64,000 nt of DNA from Bacteroidales bacterium (GCA_024690405.1 JAILCU010000109.1:1-64000); one strand, 5' to 3'; counted from the stretch's first letter, positions 10,176 through 20,978 are shown. Numbers and translations are program-made. Notes: generated by a model not told the origin, from the sequence alone.

Positions 10176-11948
10176 ATGAAGAAGCAAACTCTCTTTCTCC
10201 TCCCATCGCTCCTGGTGCTGGCGCTGACCATCGGATGCGGAAAAGACGATCCTACACCGACACCGTCATCAGACCCGACGCCAACCGATACCGTAACCAC
10301 CGACACGACAGAAGTGGACCCGATGCCCACCCCTGTGGCCACCGTAGAAGGCTGGCCTGCCAGTTATGGCGGCGTGATGCTGCAAGGCTTCTACTGGGAC
10401 GGCTTCGGCGACACACAATGGACACGTCTGGAGGCTCAGGCAGAAGAACTGGCCCCCTACTTCTCGCTCGTGTGGATCCCACAAAGCGGCAACTGCGGCG
10501 GCACCTCCATGGGATACGACGACCTGTACTGGTTCAACGACTACAACAGTTCGTTTGGTACAGAGGAACAACTACGTTCGCTCATTCAGACCTTCAAGAA
10601 CGCAGGCATCGGCACCATCGCCGACGTGGTCATCAACCACCGCAAGAATGTCTCCAACTGGGTTGATTTCCCGAAAGAGACATATAACGGAGTGACCTAC
10701 GAGATGGCAAGCACCGACATCTGTGCCGACGACGACGGAGGTGAAACCAAGAAGTGGGCCACACAGAACGGCTACAGCCTCAGCGCCAACTACGACACCG
10801 GCGAGGGATGGGGCGGCATGCGTGACCTCGACCACCGGAGCGAGAATGTGCAGACCATCGTCAAAGCCTACCTCGGTTTCCTGCTCAACGACCTAGGCTA
10901 CACCGGCTTCCGCTACGACATGGTGAAGGGCTACTCGGGCTCTTATACCAAACTCTACAACGAGAGCGCCCAACCCAAATTCTCGGTAGGCGAATGCTGG
11001 GACGGCACCTCCACCATCCGCAACTGGATTGACGCCACCAGCAAGACCAGCGCCGCGTTCGACTTCCAGTTCCGCTATACCGTGCGCAACGCCGTCAACT
11101 CGGGCAACTGGTCGCGCCTGGCCCAGCAGAACGACGGCAACTGGCCATTGGTCTCCAACAACTACAACAACGGAGCCTACCGCCAGTGGGCCGTGACCTT
11201 TGTGGAGAACCACGACACGGAGTACCGCTCCTCTTCGTCGCCGCAAGACCCCATCAAGAAGGACACCCTGGCCGCCAATGCCTATCTGCTGGCCATGCCG
11301 GGAACGCCCTGCGTGTTCCTCAAGCACTGGAAAGCGTACAAATATGAGATTGCACGTATGATTCAGGCCCGTCAGGTAGCAGGCATCCAGAACACCAGCA
11401 GCACCTCCATGCTGCGCTCCAATGCCCAATACTACGCCGCCACCACGACCGGTGAGAAGGGCAGGCTCATCGTCTGGCTCGGCGACCAAAGCGAGGCCGG
11501 CAGCGTCATCAGCGGCTGCACCAAGATCCTCGAAGGACCCAACTACAGTTACTGGCTCGACGATGCCCTCGTGAGTGCGTGGGAAGCCGTTCCTGAACCT
11601 ACCTTCGCCAGTACGCAGGTCACGAAGAAAGACATCACCGTTTACCTGAAGGATCCGGGATGGAACGAGGTCTATTTCTACGCATGGGACGGCAACCTCT
11701 ATATCGAGGACGCCTGGCCCGGGGTGAAGGTCACGGCCACCAAGGACATCAACGGCACGAAGTTCTACTACCGTACCTTCAACGTCGCCGACGAAGCCGG
11801 CTACTCCATGAACATCATCTTCGACCAGGGAAGCAACGAGGCACAGACCGTGGACATCACCGGCATCACCTCCGACCGCTATTACGAAATCGCCTCGGAG
11901 ACCAACAAATTCACCGTCAACGATATCACCTCATCGGTGAATCCGTAG
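10176..11948 (+). CDS. Alpha-amylase lipoprotein (GH13) with C-terminal starch-binding domain
   Basis: Motifs ADVVINH, GFRYDMVKGY, VGECWDG, FVENHDTE; lipoprotein Cys; CBM26-like C-terminus (ITVYLKDPGWNEVYFYAWDG). Confidence 0.95.
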   Translation: MKKQTLFLLPSLLVLALTIGCGKDDPTPTPSSDPTPTDTVTTDTTEVDPMPTPVATVEGWPASYGGVMLQGFYWDGFGDTQWTRLEAQAEELAPYFSLVWIPQSGNCGGTSMGYDDLYWFNDYNSSFGTEEQLRSLIQTFKNAGIGTIADVVINHRKNVSNWVDFPKETYNGVTYEMASTDICADDDGGETKKWATQNGYSLSANYDTGEGWGGMRDLDHRSENVQTIVKAYLGFLLNDLGYTGFRYDMVKGYSGSYTKLYNESAQPKFSVGECWDGTSTIRNWIDATSKTSAAFDFQFRYTVRNAVNSGNWSRLAQQNDGNWPLVSNNYNNGAYRQWAVTFVENHDTEYRSSSSPQDPIKKDTLAANAYLLAMPGTPCVFLKHWKAYKYEIARMIQARQVAGIQNTSSTSMLRSNAQYYAATTTGEKGRLIVWLGDQSEAGSVISGCTKILEGPNYSYWLDDALVSAWEAVPEPTFASTQVTKKDITVYLKDPGWNEVYFYAWDGNLYIEDAWPGVKVTATKDINGTKFYYRTFNVADEAGYSMNIIFDQGSNEAQTVDITGITSDRYYEIASETNKFTVNDITSSVNP

Positions 11949-12020
11949 CGAAAAAGACCTCCTGAAGGGGACAGGTGTGAGCAGAGTCTCGCCCGATTCC
12001 TCCCCAAAACTACAATTCTG

Positions 12021-12075
12021 AACGTAAAGAGACGAAGTAAAGGACAAAAAAACTTCGCCTCTTTACGTTTTTTCG
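12021..12075 (+). terminator. Rho-independent-type terminator
   Basis: aacgtaaagagacgaagt / acttcgcctctttacgtt, near-perfect 18-bp stem followed by T-tract. Confidence 0.8.
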
Positions 12076-12088
12076 TAAGTAAATTTTG

Positions 12089-12096
12089 TACCTTTG
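12089..12096 (+). promoter_or_regulatory. -7 element TACCTTTG upstream of GH53 gene
   Basis: TAnnTTTG match ~110 nt upstream of start. Confidence 0.55.
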
Positions 12097-12206
12097 CACC
12101 GTCAAAACAAACAAGGGTATTCTTTTCGCCCTATTTTTTCCTTACTGGGAGCGTACGACCGTGCGCTTTTATCCCTTCAACCAAGCGCTTTTCGCGCCTT
12201 TCATTT

Positions 12207-13451
12207 ATGATACGTAAACACCTCCTCGCTTTCCTTCTCATCCTCGGAACAGCCCATACTTATGCCGTAGCCCAGACGCGTGTTCTCGGTGCCGACCTCT
12301 CCATGTTACCTGCTTACGAACAGGCTCAAGTTCCTTATATGGACAGCGATGGCGTGGCACAATCCGACCCGTTGCTTTTCTTCCGCGACGAAGCAGGCAT
12401 CCGTTGTGTGCGCGTGCGTCTCTTTGTGAATCCCACCAAAGAGACCGGTGTCATACAGGACCTTGATTATGTCAAGACCTTCGGCGCACGCATCAAAGCA
12501 GCGGGTATGAAGTTCATGCTCGACTTCCATTACAGCGACACGTGGGCCGACCCTGCCCAGCAGAAACTCCCCGCAGGATGGCCTACCACCGTCCAAGAGG
12601 TGACGGCCAAGCTTTACGAATACACCTCCGAGTGCCTTGCCGCCCTGAAAGCCGAAGGTGCCACGCCCGACTATATCCAACTGGGCAACGAGATCAGTTA
12701 TGGCATGTGCGGAATCAAGGTCCATGTCAATAGCGACAATAACTGGGACACGTTCAGAGCGTACCTCAACGCGGCTGCCAAGGCCTGTCGCGAACAATGT
12801 CCCGAAGCCAAACTGATCATCCACACCGAGCGCACCGGACAGTGGAGCGTGGCCAAGGCGACCTACGAGCGCCTGGCATCAGTCGATTACGACATCATCG
12901 GCCTCTCCTACTACCCCATCTGGCACAACAGCCTCAGCGTACTCGGCACCACACTGAACGGCTTTGCATCTTCTTTCCCCACGAAAAATGTCATGATCGT
13001 GGAAACGGGCTACAACAATGCCTGGTATCCTGCGGATGCCACCTATAATGTCAGTTCCACTTATCCGGCCACGCCTGCGGGACAACAAAAATTCGTGGAG
13101 GCCCTCATCACCGAACTCCTCAAGCACAGCAACGTTACTGGCCTCTTCTACTGGTTCCCCGAGGAAAATCCGTACGAGAACCATGTCTACGAGCCATGGG
13201 TCAACCGCGGCCTCTTCAACAACGGCTATGGCGACGAATGGCCTAACGGTCATCATGCTCTGCCCGCCTTCTATTCGCTCAAGAAATACACTGAAGGCCA
13301 GCCCGATGAAATCTCCTTGCCCACGACCGATGCCGCCCCATCGTCTTCCACCAGCAAAGCATATGACCTCAGCGGACGTCCCGTCGGCACCCGCCATCAA
13401 GGCATCGTCATTCAAGATGGCAAGAAACGCTTTCAGGAGCGTAGAGAGTGA
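12207..13451 (+). CDS. GH53 arabinogalactan endo-beta-1,4-galactanase
   Basis: Signal peptide; RVLGADLSMLPAYEQ, FMLDFHYSDTWADPAQQKLPAGW, IQLGNEISYGM, VMIVETGYNNAW; C-terminal YDLSGRPVGTRHQGIVIQDGKK motif. Confidence 0.93.
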   Translation: MIRKHLLAFLLILGTAHTYAVAQTRVLGADLSMLPAYEQAQVPYMDSDGVAQSDPLLFFRDEAGIRCVRVRLFVNPTKETGVIQDLDYVKTFGARIKAAGMKFMLDFHYSDTWADPAQQKLPAGWPTTVQEVTAKLYEYTSECLAALKAEGATPDYIQLGNEISYGMCGIKVHVNSDNNWDTFRAYLNAAAKACREQCPEAKLIIHTERTGQWSVAKATYERLASVDYDIIGLSYYPIWHNSLSVLGTTLNGFASSFPTKNVMIVETGYNNAWYPADATYNVSSTYPATPAGQQKFVEALITELLKHSNVTGLFYWFPEENPYENHVYEPWVNRGLFNNGYGDEWPNGHHALPAFYSLKKYTEGQPDEISLPTTDAAPSSSTSKAYDLSGRPVGTRHQGIVIQDGKKRFQERRE

Positions 13452-13589
13452 GGCTTGGACACACAAGCGTCTTCCACTCCTGCCTGACACCGCCCGCTTC
13501 CATACTGACGAAAGCGCACCAAGATGAGATCGATGCGCACAACCATGACCGCCTCCACAAACACCGCTTTAAATTATCCCTGAATACAG

Positions 13590-15095
13590 ATGTCTGATCG
13601 CACAAAAGAACTGGGAACCAAGCCCATCGGCGCACTCCTCATGCAATATGCTGTTCCAGCTATCATTGCCATGACGGCCTCCTCTTTGTACAATATGGTG
13701 GACAGCATCTTCATCGGACAGGGTGTCGGAGCCATGGCCATTGCGGGCTTAGCCATTACCTTCCCCCTAATGAACCTCAGCGCCGCTTTCGGTGCGATGG
13801 TAGGCGTGGGCACCGCCACGATGATCAGCGTTCGTCTGGGACAAAAGAACCATGAGGAGGCCCAGCAATTCTTCGGCAACTCCCTCACTTTGAACGTGCT
13901 CATGGGTGTCTTGTTCATGGCTGTCGTACTTGCGGGTCTCGACCCTATCCTACGTTTCTTTGGAGCTTCAGAGCAGACCTTGCCTTATGCACGTGAATAC
14001 ATGGAATGGATCCTCTATGGCAATGTCTTCACGCACCTCTACTTCGGACTGAATGCCGTGCTGCGCTCAGCAGGTCATCCCCGCACCGCCATGATGGCCA
14101 CCATCCTCACCGTGATGCTCAACACCGCCCTCGATCCCCTGTTTATCTATGCTTTCGGTTTAGGCATCAAGGGCGCAGCCATCGCCACGGTCATCTCGCA
14201 ATGCGTCTCACTCGTCTGGCAACTGTGGATCTTCACACGTCCGACGGAGGTCGTTTACATCCGGCGCGACACGCTGGCCCTACGGCGCCGTATTGTCGGC
14301 GGCATTCTCTCCATCGGCCTGTCGCCCTTCCTAATGAACGCTTGCTCATGTCTGGTCGTTCTGCTGATCAACAAGGGGATGGTGGAGCACGGAGGTGACC
14401 TGGCAGTGGGGGCCTACGGCATCGACAACCGCGTACTCTTTCTCTTTGCCATGATCGTGATGGGGTTCAACCAAGGCATGCAACCCATCGCAGGCTATAA
14501 CTTCGGTGCCCAACTCCACCATCGTGTTCAAGAAGTGCTGTGGCGTACGATTTCTTATGCCACCATTGTCATGACGATCGGGTTTATCGTTTGTGAGCTC
14601 TTTGCCGAGACCATCGTCAGTGCCTTTACTACCGACCCCGACCTCATCGCCATCGCGGCCCATGGCATGCGCATCGACGTGGCACTGTTCCCCATCATCG
14701 GTTTTCAGATGGTCACCAGCAACTTCTTCCAAAGCATCGGGCAGGCTGGCAAGAGTATCTATCTCTCCCTAACCCGCCAACTCATCTTCCTGGTGCCCTG
14801 CCTTCTGCTATTGCCCTCTCTTATGCCTTCCCTCGGTCTTCCCCCGCTCGACGGCATCTGGCTCTCCCTTCCGGTCAGCGATGGACTGGCGTCGCTCAAT
14901 GCGGCCCTGCTGCTCTATCTTCAGATTCTCGAATTCCGGGGCAAACCCGTCCGTTTCTCCTTCCCGCGAATCAGCCTCATGCGCCTTCCCCGTCGCATCC
15001 GGTATTTTGCGGTCAACCGTGTAGCGCCCTACATTCCGCTCTTCTCCCTGTATCTAGCCGAGAGCAAGCAGGAGAAGGAGGACGGCAATGCCTGA
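13590..15095 (+). CDS. MATE-family efflux transporter
   Basis: GALLMQYAVPAIIAMTASSLYNMVDSIFIGQGVGAMAIAGLAITFPLMN and repeated 6-TM halves. Confidence 0.95.
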   Translation: MSDRTKELGTKPIGALLMQYAVPAIIAMTASSLYNMVDSIFIGQGVGAMAIAGLAITFPLMNLSAAFGAMVGVGTATMISVRLGQKNHEEAQQFFGNSLTLNVLMGVLFMAVVLAGLDPILRFFGASEQTLPYAREYMEWILYGNVFTHLYFGLNAVLRSAGHPRTAMMATILTVMLNTALDPLFIYAFGLGIKGAAIATVISQCVSLVWQLWIFTRPTEVVYIRRDTLALRRRIVGGILSIGLSPFLMNACSCLVVLLINKGMVEHGGDLAVGAYGIDNRVLFLFAMIVMGFNQGMQPIAGYNFGAQLHHRVQEVLWRTISYATIVMTIGFIVCELFAETIVSAFTTDPDLIAIAAHGMRIDVALFPIIGFQMVTSNFFQSIGQAGKSIYLSLTRQLIFLVPCLLLLPSLMPSLGLPPLDGIWLSLPVSDGLASLNAALLLYLQILEFRGKPVRFSFPRISLMRLPRRIRYFAVNRVAPYIPLFSLYLAESKQEKEDGNA

Positions 15096-15245
15096 GTCAC
15101 CGGCATCTGCCTGTTCACTCCCCCTGCCAACCTCCACTTATACTCATCATTCATCAAAACGCATGCCAACGTGTCATTTACTAAGAAATAAAGGTCATTT
15201 TTTGTTAATTTAACGCTTTTCTTAGAAAACATAGAAACTTTCATG

Positions 15246-15253
15246 TATATTTG
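15246..15253 (+). promoter_or_regulatory. -7 element TATATTTG
   Basis: TAnnTTTG match just upstream of the PCMD-like gene; overlaps the ORF-track start at 15251. Confidence 0.55.
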
Positions 15254-15289
15254 CACTCGACACTCATGAATATTCCTTCCATAACACTC

Positions 15290-16483
15290 ATGAAACAATC
15301 TTTGATTCTATCCCTGCTTCTCGCCACTACGCTCTTTGCAGCTTGCACCGGCGATGAGCCAGCCAATGCAGAATGCGACATTGAACAATGTTGGGTACAT
15401 TTCGATAACCCATCGGATATTTTCTTCCACGATTACGACACCCTGCAGGTCGTGCCATCCTCCGAGAGCGCGATCCAGTTCCTCACACGCTATGATGTTG
15501 AAGTACACGAGGTAGTCGTATTTTTCACCATCACGCCTGGGGCAACCATCTGCCAAACAGACGAGCACGGCAACGAAACCGTCATGAAGCAGAATGCAAT
15601 GGGTTCCTACAGCATCACCACCGACCTCTCCAACCAGCAGGTACGTCTGTTCAAGGTGATTAGCGAGGATGGAAACTATAGCCGTACCTACCAGCTCTGC
15701 ATCTCTCCAAAAGCGCTCACCCAAGGCGATCTGTTCTTCGATTTCGAGTCTTTTGATCTCGACCCGACAGGCTACTATTATGAATGGAAAGAGCCGACCA
15801 TCCCGAGTGGTGAATGGTGGGCGACGGCAAACACAGGCTTCCGCATCAGCGTCAGCTCGGCGAAACCCGAAGAATACCCGTCGTTACCCGCTGAAGGAGG
15901 AGTTGACGGAGGACACTGTGTCAAACTCACCACCCGCAGCACGCAGGGCTTTGGAGCAATGGTCAATATGCGTCTGGCCGCAGGCAACTTCTTCGTGGGC
16001 ACCTTCGATGTCACCTACGCCATGGTCGAGACCTTGAAAACCACGAAAATGGGACGTCCCTATGCCCACAAGCCTTCCAAGATCAGTGGCTACTACAAAT
16101 ACACCCCCGGCGAGACATTCCAGAACCGCAACGGAACGCCTCAAGAAGGCGTCACCGACTCGTGTGATATCTATCTGATCTACTACCGAAACATCGATGA
16201 ACTGGGCGAGAAAGTGCAACTCGACGGCACCAATGTCTACTCCAGCCCGCATATTGCAGGACGTGCCGCCATTGACAAGCAGAGTCTCGACTGCACTGGC
16301 AAGGAATGGGTTCACTTTGAACTCCCCGTCATCTATTCCAAAGAGGTGGAGCGTGCCGACGTCGAAAACGAGCTCTACAACCTTGCCATCGTATTCTCAA
16401 GCAGCTACAAGGGAGACTATTTCCAAGGAGCCATCGGTTCCACACTTTGGATTGACAACGTCACCTTGGAATGCGAATACTAA
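15290..16483 (+). CDS. PCMD-like lipoprotein (putative carbohydrate metabolism domain)
   Basis: Lipoprotein signal MKQSLILSLLLATTLFAACTGDEP; NTGFRIS...GGHCVKLTT...TLWIDNVTLEC pattern. Start chosen at 15290 instead of 15251 (TTG inside promoter). Confidence 0.72.
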   Translation: MKQSLILSLLLATTLFAACTGDEPANAECDIEQCWVHFDNPSDIFFHDYDTLQVVPSSESAIQFLTRYDVEVHEVVVFFTITPGATICQTDEHGNETVMKQNAMGSYSITTDLSNQQVRLFKVISEDGNYSRTYQLCISPKALTQGDLFFDFESFDLDPTGYYYEWKEPTIPSGEWWATANTGFRISVSSAKPEEYPSLPAEGGVDGGHCVKLTTRSTQGFGAMVNMRLAAGNFFVGTFDVTYAMVETLKTTKMGRPYAHKPSKISGYYKYTPGETFQNRNGTPQEGVTDSCDIYLIYYRNIDELGEKVQLDGTNVYSSPHIAGRAAIDKQSLDCTGKEWVHFELPVIYSKEVERADVENELYNLAIVFSSSYKGDYFQGAIGSTLWIDNVTLECEY

Positions 16484-16488
16484 AAAGA

Positions 16489-16564
16489 ACTTAAGAACTC
16501 ACAAACTTAAGAACTCACAAACTTAAGAACCCACAAACTTAAGAACTCACAAACTTAAGAACTC
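16489..16564 (+). repeat. 16-bp tandem repeat (acttaagaactcacaa), ~4.7 copies
   Basis: Direct inspection; fills the whole gap between two co-oriented genes up to the start codon at 16566. Confidence 0.95.
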
Positions 16565-16565
16565 C

Positions 16566-17345
16566 ATGAGAACAAACATCACAATACTCCTTTTTGTCCT
16601 AATCGGATACTGCACCACCTCAATGGCACAAACCAAGGAAGAAAAATTCCAGGCTTGGGGCCCCACCGCCCTCAACCAGGCTGGATGGATTGTTCGTGCC
16701 AGTTATGTCATCGGAGGCACCAGCCCTATTCCGCTTCCCAATGAAATACGCAGTATTGACGGATTCAAGCCTCTTGGAGGTTTCAGTCTCGGGGCAGACT
16801 ACTATCAGATGTTCAGCCGTCGTTGGGGCTTGCAAGCGGGCGTGCACTTCTTCCTGGAAGGCTTCCATACCAAGGCGACCGTCAAGAACTACCGCATGGG
16901 CATCACCCAAGGCGAGAACTACCTCGAAGGCAATTTCACGGGCGTAGACGAGACCGACACACAGATGACGGGCGTCACCATACCCCTCACGGCCACCTTC
17001 CGTGCTTCCCCACGGTGGAATATCAGCGTGGGACCCTTCTTCACCTTCCTCTCCAGCGGCACCTTCGAGGGTACTGTCTACGATGGCTACCTGCGCGAGG
17101 GCGACCCCACAGGTCAGAAGATCCATATCACCGACGAGAATCCCGCCACCTACGATTTCGCCGACGACATGAGGCAGTTCTACTGGGGACTGCAATTCAT
17201 GTTCGACTACAAAGTACTGGCTCACATGAATGTCTTCGGGGGCTTGGATTGGTCGATGCAAAGCATCTTCCCAAGCGATTTTGAGACCATAGAATTTAAT
17301 ATGTACCCCATCTATGCCAAAATTGGCGTAGCCTACAGATATTAA
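16566..17345 (+). CDS. Outer membrane beta-barrel (porin-family) protein
   Basis: Signal peptide, alternating amphipathic strands, C-terminal YAKIGVAYRY. Confidence 0.75.
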   Translation: MRTNITILLFVLIGYCTTSMAQTKEEKFQAWGPTALNQAGWIVRASYVIGGTSPIPLPNEIRSIDGFKPLGGFSLGADYYQMFSRRWGLQAGVHFFLEGFHTKATVKNYRMGITQGENYLEGNFTGVDETDTQMTGVTIPLTATFRASPRWNISVGPFFTFLSSGTFEGTVYDGYLREGDPTGQKIHITDENPATYDFADDMRQFYWGLQFMFDYKVLAHMNVFGGLDWSMQSIFPSDFETIEFNMYPIYAKIGVAYRY

Positions 17346-17411
17346 AGAGGCCCCTACAGAAACCGTTAATCCTCAATAAAAAAAGACAACCCCTATAAAA
17401 ATAGTACGATA

Positions 17412-20400
17412 ATGAAAAAATGGACTACACTCCTGCTCGCATTCGCTTGCACAACAGTGACCCACGCTCAACTGCAGGTGCAAAACGGCGGGTTTGAGCT
17501 ATGGGAAAACGAAGATCAGGCCACGATTGAGCCGGCCCACTGGAACTCATTCAAGACCGCTTCGGGTGCACTCAACCGAATGGGTAGCCAACAGGTAGAA
17601 AAAAGCACCGACGCCCATAGTGGCTCTTATGCAGTGCGCATTTTCTCGCGCTCTGTCTTTGGCGTAGTGGCCCAAGGCAACCTCACCACAGGCCGCATCA
17701 ACATGGGCACCACCAATGCCACCGATGCCACCGGCAACTACAACTACACCGACACCTCCGACGACAATTTCAACCAACCTATCACAGGATTCCCGGACGC
17801 CATGAGCGTATGGGTGAAAGCCTCGTGCCAGTACAACGGCGCTGTCAACTGCACCCTTCACACCGAGGGCTATTTCCAGGACCCTGCCGCCAACGATATC
17901 ACAGCCAAGGTGGTCGCCAAGGCCGACAACAGCGCAGTGCCTTCCACCGATACCTGGCAACAGATCACGATTCCGTTCCTCTATAATCTCACTGACGGCA
18001 CCCGTCCCGCTTATGCCCTCATCACCCTCTCCACCAGTGGCGAACCGGGCAAGGGTAGCAGCGGAGACTGGCTCATTGCCGACGACCTCGAATTCCTCTA
18101 CTATAGCGAACTCGAGAGTGCGCTCTGGAACGGTACGGCAGTGACTTTCAACGGCACCAATGCCACCATTGACGGCAGCTATGACGATGCCTCCAGACTG
18201 CGCATCAGGAGCAACGGTCACGGTGCAGCAGTGGACACCACCTACAATGCAGCCGACAAAACCCTTACCATCCTAATTCAAGGCGAAGACATTGCCGACA
18301 ACCCCCAAAACAAGCACACTTACACCATCACCTTCACAGGCAAGGAAAATGGCGAAGAAGGGTCAGGTACCGTCGTAGACCCCGATGACCCCACCGTTGC
18401 CACCAGTCCCTTGATTCCTAACGGGACCTTCGAAGAGTGGAAAGAGGCTTGCGGCTCAACACTTGTTGTGGGCTCTGCCGAGCTTCAACGCCCTGGCACA
18501 GAACCCACAGGATGGAACGGTAGCAGCCTCCATTTCAAGAAAATCCTCTCTACGGTAAAAGAAGTACTGGTGGAGAAAACCGACGGATTCTCCGGCAGCG
18601 GAGTACGGATGTCCAATTTCGAGACAAGCCCCACATGGGCTGCCTGGGACCGCTATATTCGCCCGGGATACATCACCCTCGGCACGCCATGGATCTATCA
18701 CAGCACCGGAGGCATGAGCGACTATGACGGAGGCACCTACGGCGGCATCGGTTTCACCCTCAGACCCGATGCAATCCGCGGACATTTCAAGCGCGACAAC
18801 AACATCACCGAGAATGCCCATATCATCGCCTACATCTGGCGAGGCACCTTCACCAGCAAGATTGGAGCTCTCTCCAACCCCAACTCCGTGGTAGAGAATG
18901 CCGACCGCGCAATTTTGGGCAAAGACGCCAAAGCTGAAGGCAACGGACAACTCATCGCCTCCTGCGACTATAGTTTTGCCTCCACCACCAACGACGACTG
19001 GCAGCAGATTACCGTTCCTCTTCAATATGTCAGCGGACAAGAGGAGGCCACACCCGAGAAGATGAATATCATTATCTCCGCTGCAGACTATTGGACGCAC
19101 GACAACCAACAAGCCAGCAGTTCACTCATCGTGGATAACCTTGAATTCCTCTACTATAGCGAACTGGCTTCCGCTACCTATGACGGTACTGACATCGAAT
19201 TCGAGGACGGCCAAGGCCGCATTCTTGCAGAATACGATCCCGCCCTGCTGCAGCTCAAGTCCAACGGTCAGGGCGCCACCATCACCACGGAATACGACGC
19301 AAACTACAAGGTGCTCACCATCATCGTACGCGGCGCTGACATCAGCGAGAACCCCAGCAACGTACACCGCTACTCCGTACAGTTCGGACCGCAGATCGTC
19401 AACTCCACCAGCTATACCGACCTCATCAAGGTCACCGTCAACGACTATGCCACGACGACCAAGCGAGCCACGATCACCCTTGATGAGATGAGCAATGGCA
19501 TCACCAACTTCACCTTGAAGAACTTCACCATGGGTGATGTGGACAATCCCACTTACGTGGGCACGATTATCGTTGAGGACATTGACATCAGTGGCAACAC
19601 CATCTACGCCAACCGCAACATCACCATCCAAAATGGCGATATGCCTGCCGACGCCAGATGGATGGGTCCCAGCCTCGGTAATGTGCCCATTGTGCTCGAC
19701 GGCGCTATTCGCAACGACTCGTTGCACATCCACATCACCATTGACATGACGCAGCAGCTCAACCAGCAAATTGACGTCCTCTTCGGCCAGTCGCTCATCG
19801 AAGATATCGAGCGTGAGAACCAACCCGAAGAACCTGAAGACCCTGAGGATCCCGAGGATCCCCAGGAAGGTCAGACAGGCATTACCCTCGAAGGCACGCA
19901 CGTTTATGAGGACGACCTCGTTGTCACCCTCAATGGCTCGGCCAACGCCCCGCAACAGACCAGCATCAAAGTGGTTTTCCATGATGACAACACCCTCGAC
20001 CTGTCCCTTGAGGACTTCGTGATGTACGATGGAGGAGATGTCATGGGCGTAGGAAACGTAGTACTGAAGAACGTCCCGTTCTCCCTGCGCAGCGGCACGG
20101 CTTATGCCACCTTCAAGACCTCCGAGGATATTGTCATCACCGAAGGCAGCAATCCCGAGATCTTCTGGACCGGTCCACTCTTGGGCAGTATACCTGTCAC
20201 CCTCAGCGGTAAGGTCGGCGAGGACAAGCTCTACTGCACCATCGACATCAAGATGGCTGGCGTGGGCGATATCCACGTCGTCTTCGGCGCCGATAGCGGA
20301 TGGCCTAAGGTTGACGAAGGCGGTCAAGGCGGAGAGCAAGGCGGCGAAGAAGGCGGCGAGCAAGAACCTCAAGCCGATCCCATCCTGCGCGATTACACCT

Positions 20401-20948
20401 TCGACGAGATGCTCACCGTCACTGTCAACGGCGAAACCAGCAAACCAGAGAATGCCAAGATTACCTTGTCTGTCAATGACGACGGCACCATTAATCTGGC
20501 CCTCAACGATTTCTGGCTGGCCACAGAGGATGGAGTGCGCACAGCCATCGGCACCATTCGTCTCCAAAACATTCTGCCCGTGCTCGTTGCCGACAAGGAT
20601 TACTATATGTTCATGGTGTCCAACAGCATTCAGATTCAGAATGGCAGCGACACCAATGAGTTCTGGATCGGCCCGCTGTTAGGCGATATCCCTGTGTCCA
20701 TGTCCGGCAAGATCAGCATGTGGAACTTCTACACTTCCATCAGTATCTTCATGCCGCAGATGGGCGAACATGGCGAGAATATCCTTGTCCTCGCCGGCGA
20801 CGATTTCAGCGATGCCATCCAGGCTGTCACACAGAGCCGACAGCTCGAAGCCACACAGGGCATCTACACCCTTTCGGGTCAACGTATCACCAAACTGACC
20901 CAGCCAGGTATCTATATCGTCAACGGTAAGAAGGTGGCTGTCCGGTAA
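17412..20948 (+). CDS. Large secreted multidomain protein: two PCMD-like units plus three calycin/lipocalin-like repeats
   Basis: Signal peptide; repeats NGGFELWE.../NGTFEEWKE...; three related units (SYTDLIKVTVNDYATTTKRATITL; HVYEDDLVVTLNGSANAPQQTSIKV; YTFDEMLTVTVNGETSKPENAKITL); acidic and Gly/Glu linkers; C-terminal GIYTLSGQRITKLTQPGIYIVNGKKV. Confidence 0.78.
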   Translation: MKKWTTLLLAFACTTVTHAQLQVQNGGFELWENEDQATIEPAHWNSFKTASGALNRMGSQQVEKSTDAHSGSYAVRIFSRSVFGVVAQGNLTTGRINMGTTNATDATGNYNYTDTSDDNFNQPITGFPDAMSVWVKASCQYNGAVNCTLHTEGYFQDPAANDITAKVVAKADNSAVPSTDTWQQITIPFLYNLTDGTRPAYALITLSTSGEPGKGSSGDWLIADDLEFLYYSELESALWNGTAVTFNGTNATIDGSYDDASRLRIRSNGHGAAVDTTYNAADKTLTILIQGEDIADNPQNKHTYTITFTGKENGEEGSGTVVDPDDPTVATSPLIPNGTFEEWKEACGSTLVVGSAELQRPGTEPTGWNGSSLHFKKILSTVKEVLVEKTDGFSGSGVRMSNFETSPTWAAWDRYIRPGYITLGTPWIYHSTGGMSDYDGGTYGGIGFTLRPDAIRGHFKRDNNITENAHIIAYIWRGTFTSKIGALSNPNSVVENADRAILGKDAKAEGNGQLIASCDYSFASTTNDDWQQITVPLQYVSGQEEATPEKMNIIISAADYWTHDNQQASSSLIVDNLEFLYYSELASATYDGTDIEFEDGQGRILAEYDPALLQLKSNGQGATITTEYDANYKVLTIIVRGADISENPSNVHRYSVQFGPQIVNSTSYTDLIKVTVNDYATTTKRATITLDEMSNGITNFTLKNFTMGDVDNPTYVGTIIVEDIDISGNTIYANRNITIQNGDMPADARWMGPSLGNVPIVLDGAIRNDSLHIHITIDMTQQLNQQIDVLFGQSLIEDIERENQPEEPEDPEDPEDPQEGQTGITLEGTHVYEDDLVVTLNGSANAPQQTSIKVVFHDDNTLDLSLEDFVMYDGGDVMGVGNVVLKNVPFSLRSGTAYATFKTSEDIVITEGSNPEIFWTGPLLGSIPVTLSGKVGEDKLYCTIDIKMAGVGDIHVVFGADSGWPKVDEGGQGGEQGGEEGGEQEPQADPILRDYTFDEMLTVTVNGETSKPENAKITLSVNDDGTINLALNDFWLATEDGVRTAIGTIRLQNILPVLVADKDYYMFMVSNSIQIQNGSDTNEFWIGPLLGDIPVSMSGKISMWNFYTSISIFMPQMGEHGENILVLAGDDFSDAIQAVTQSRQLEATQGIYTLSGQRITKLTQPGIYIVNGKKVAVR

Positions 20949-20978
20949 CTCATCAATCCCCTCTCTTCTCCATATCAG

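Noticed and set aside
19122-20567. 481-aa minus-strand ORF opposite the calycin-like protein
   Set aside because: Shadow ORF; composition mirrors the sense strand
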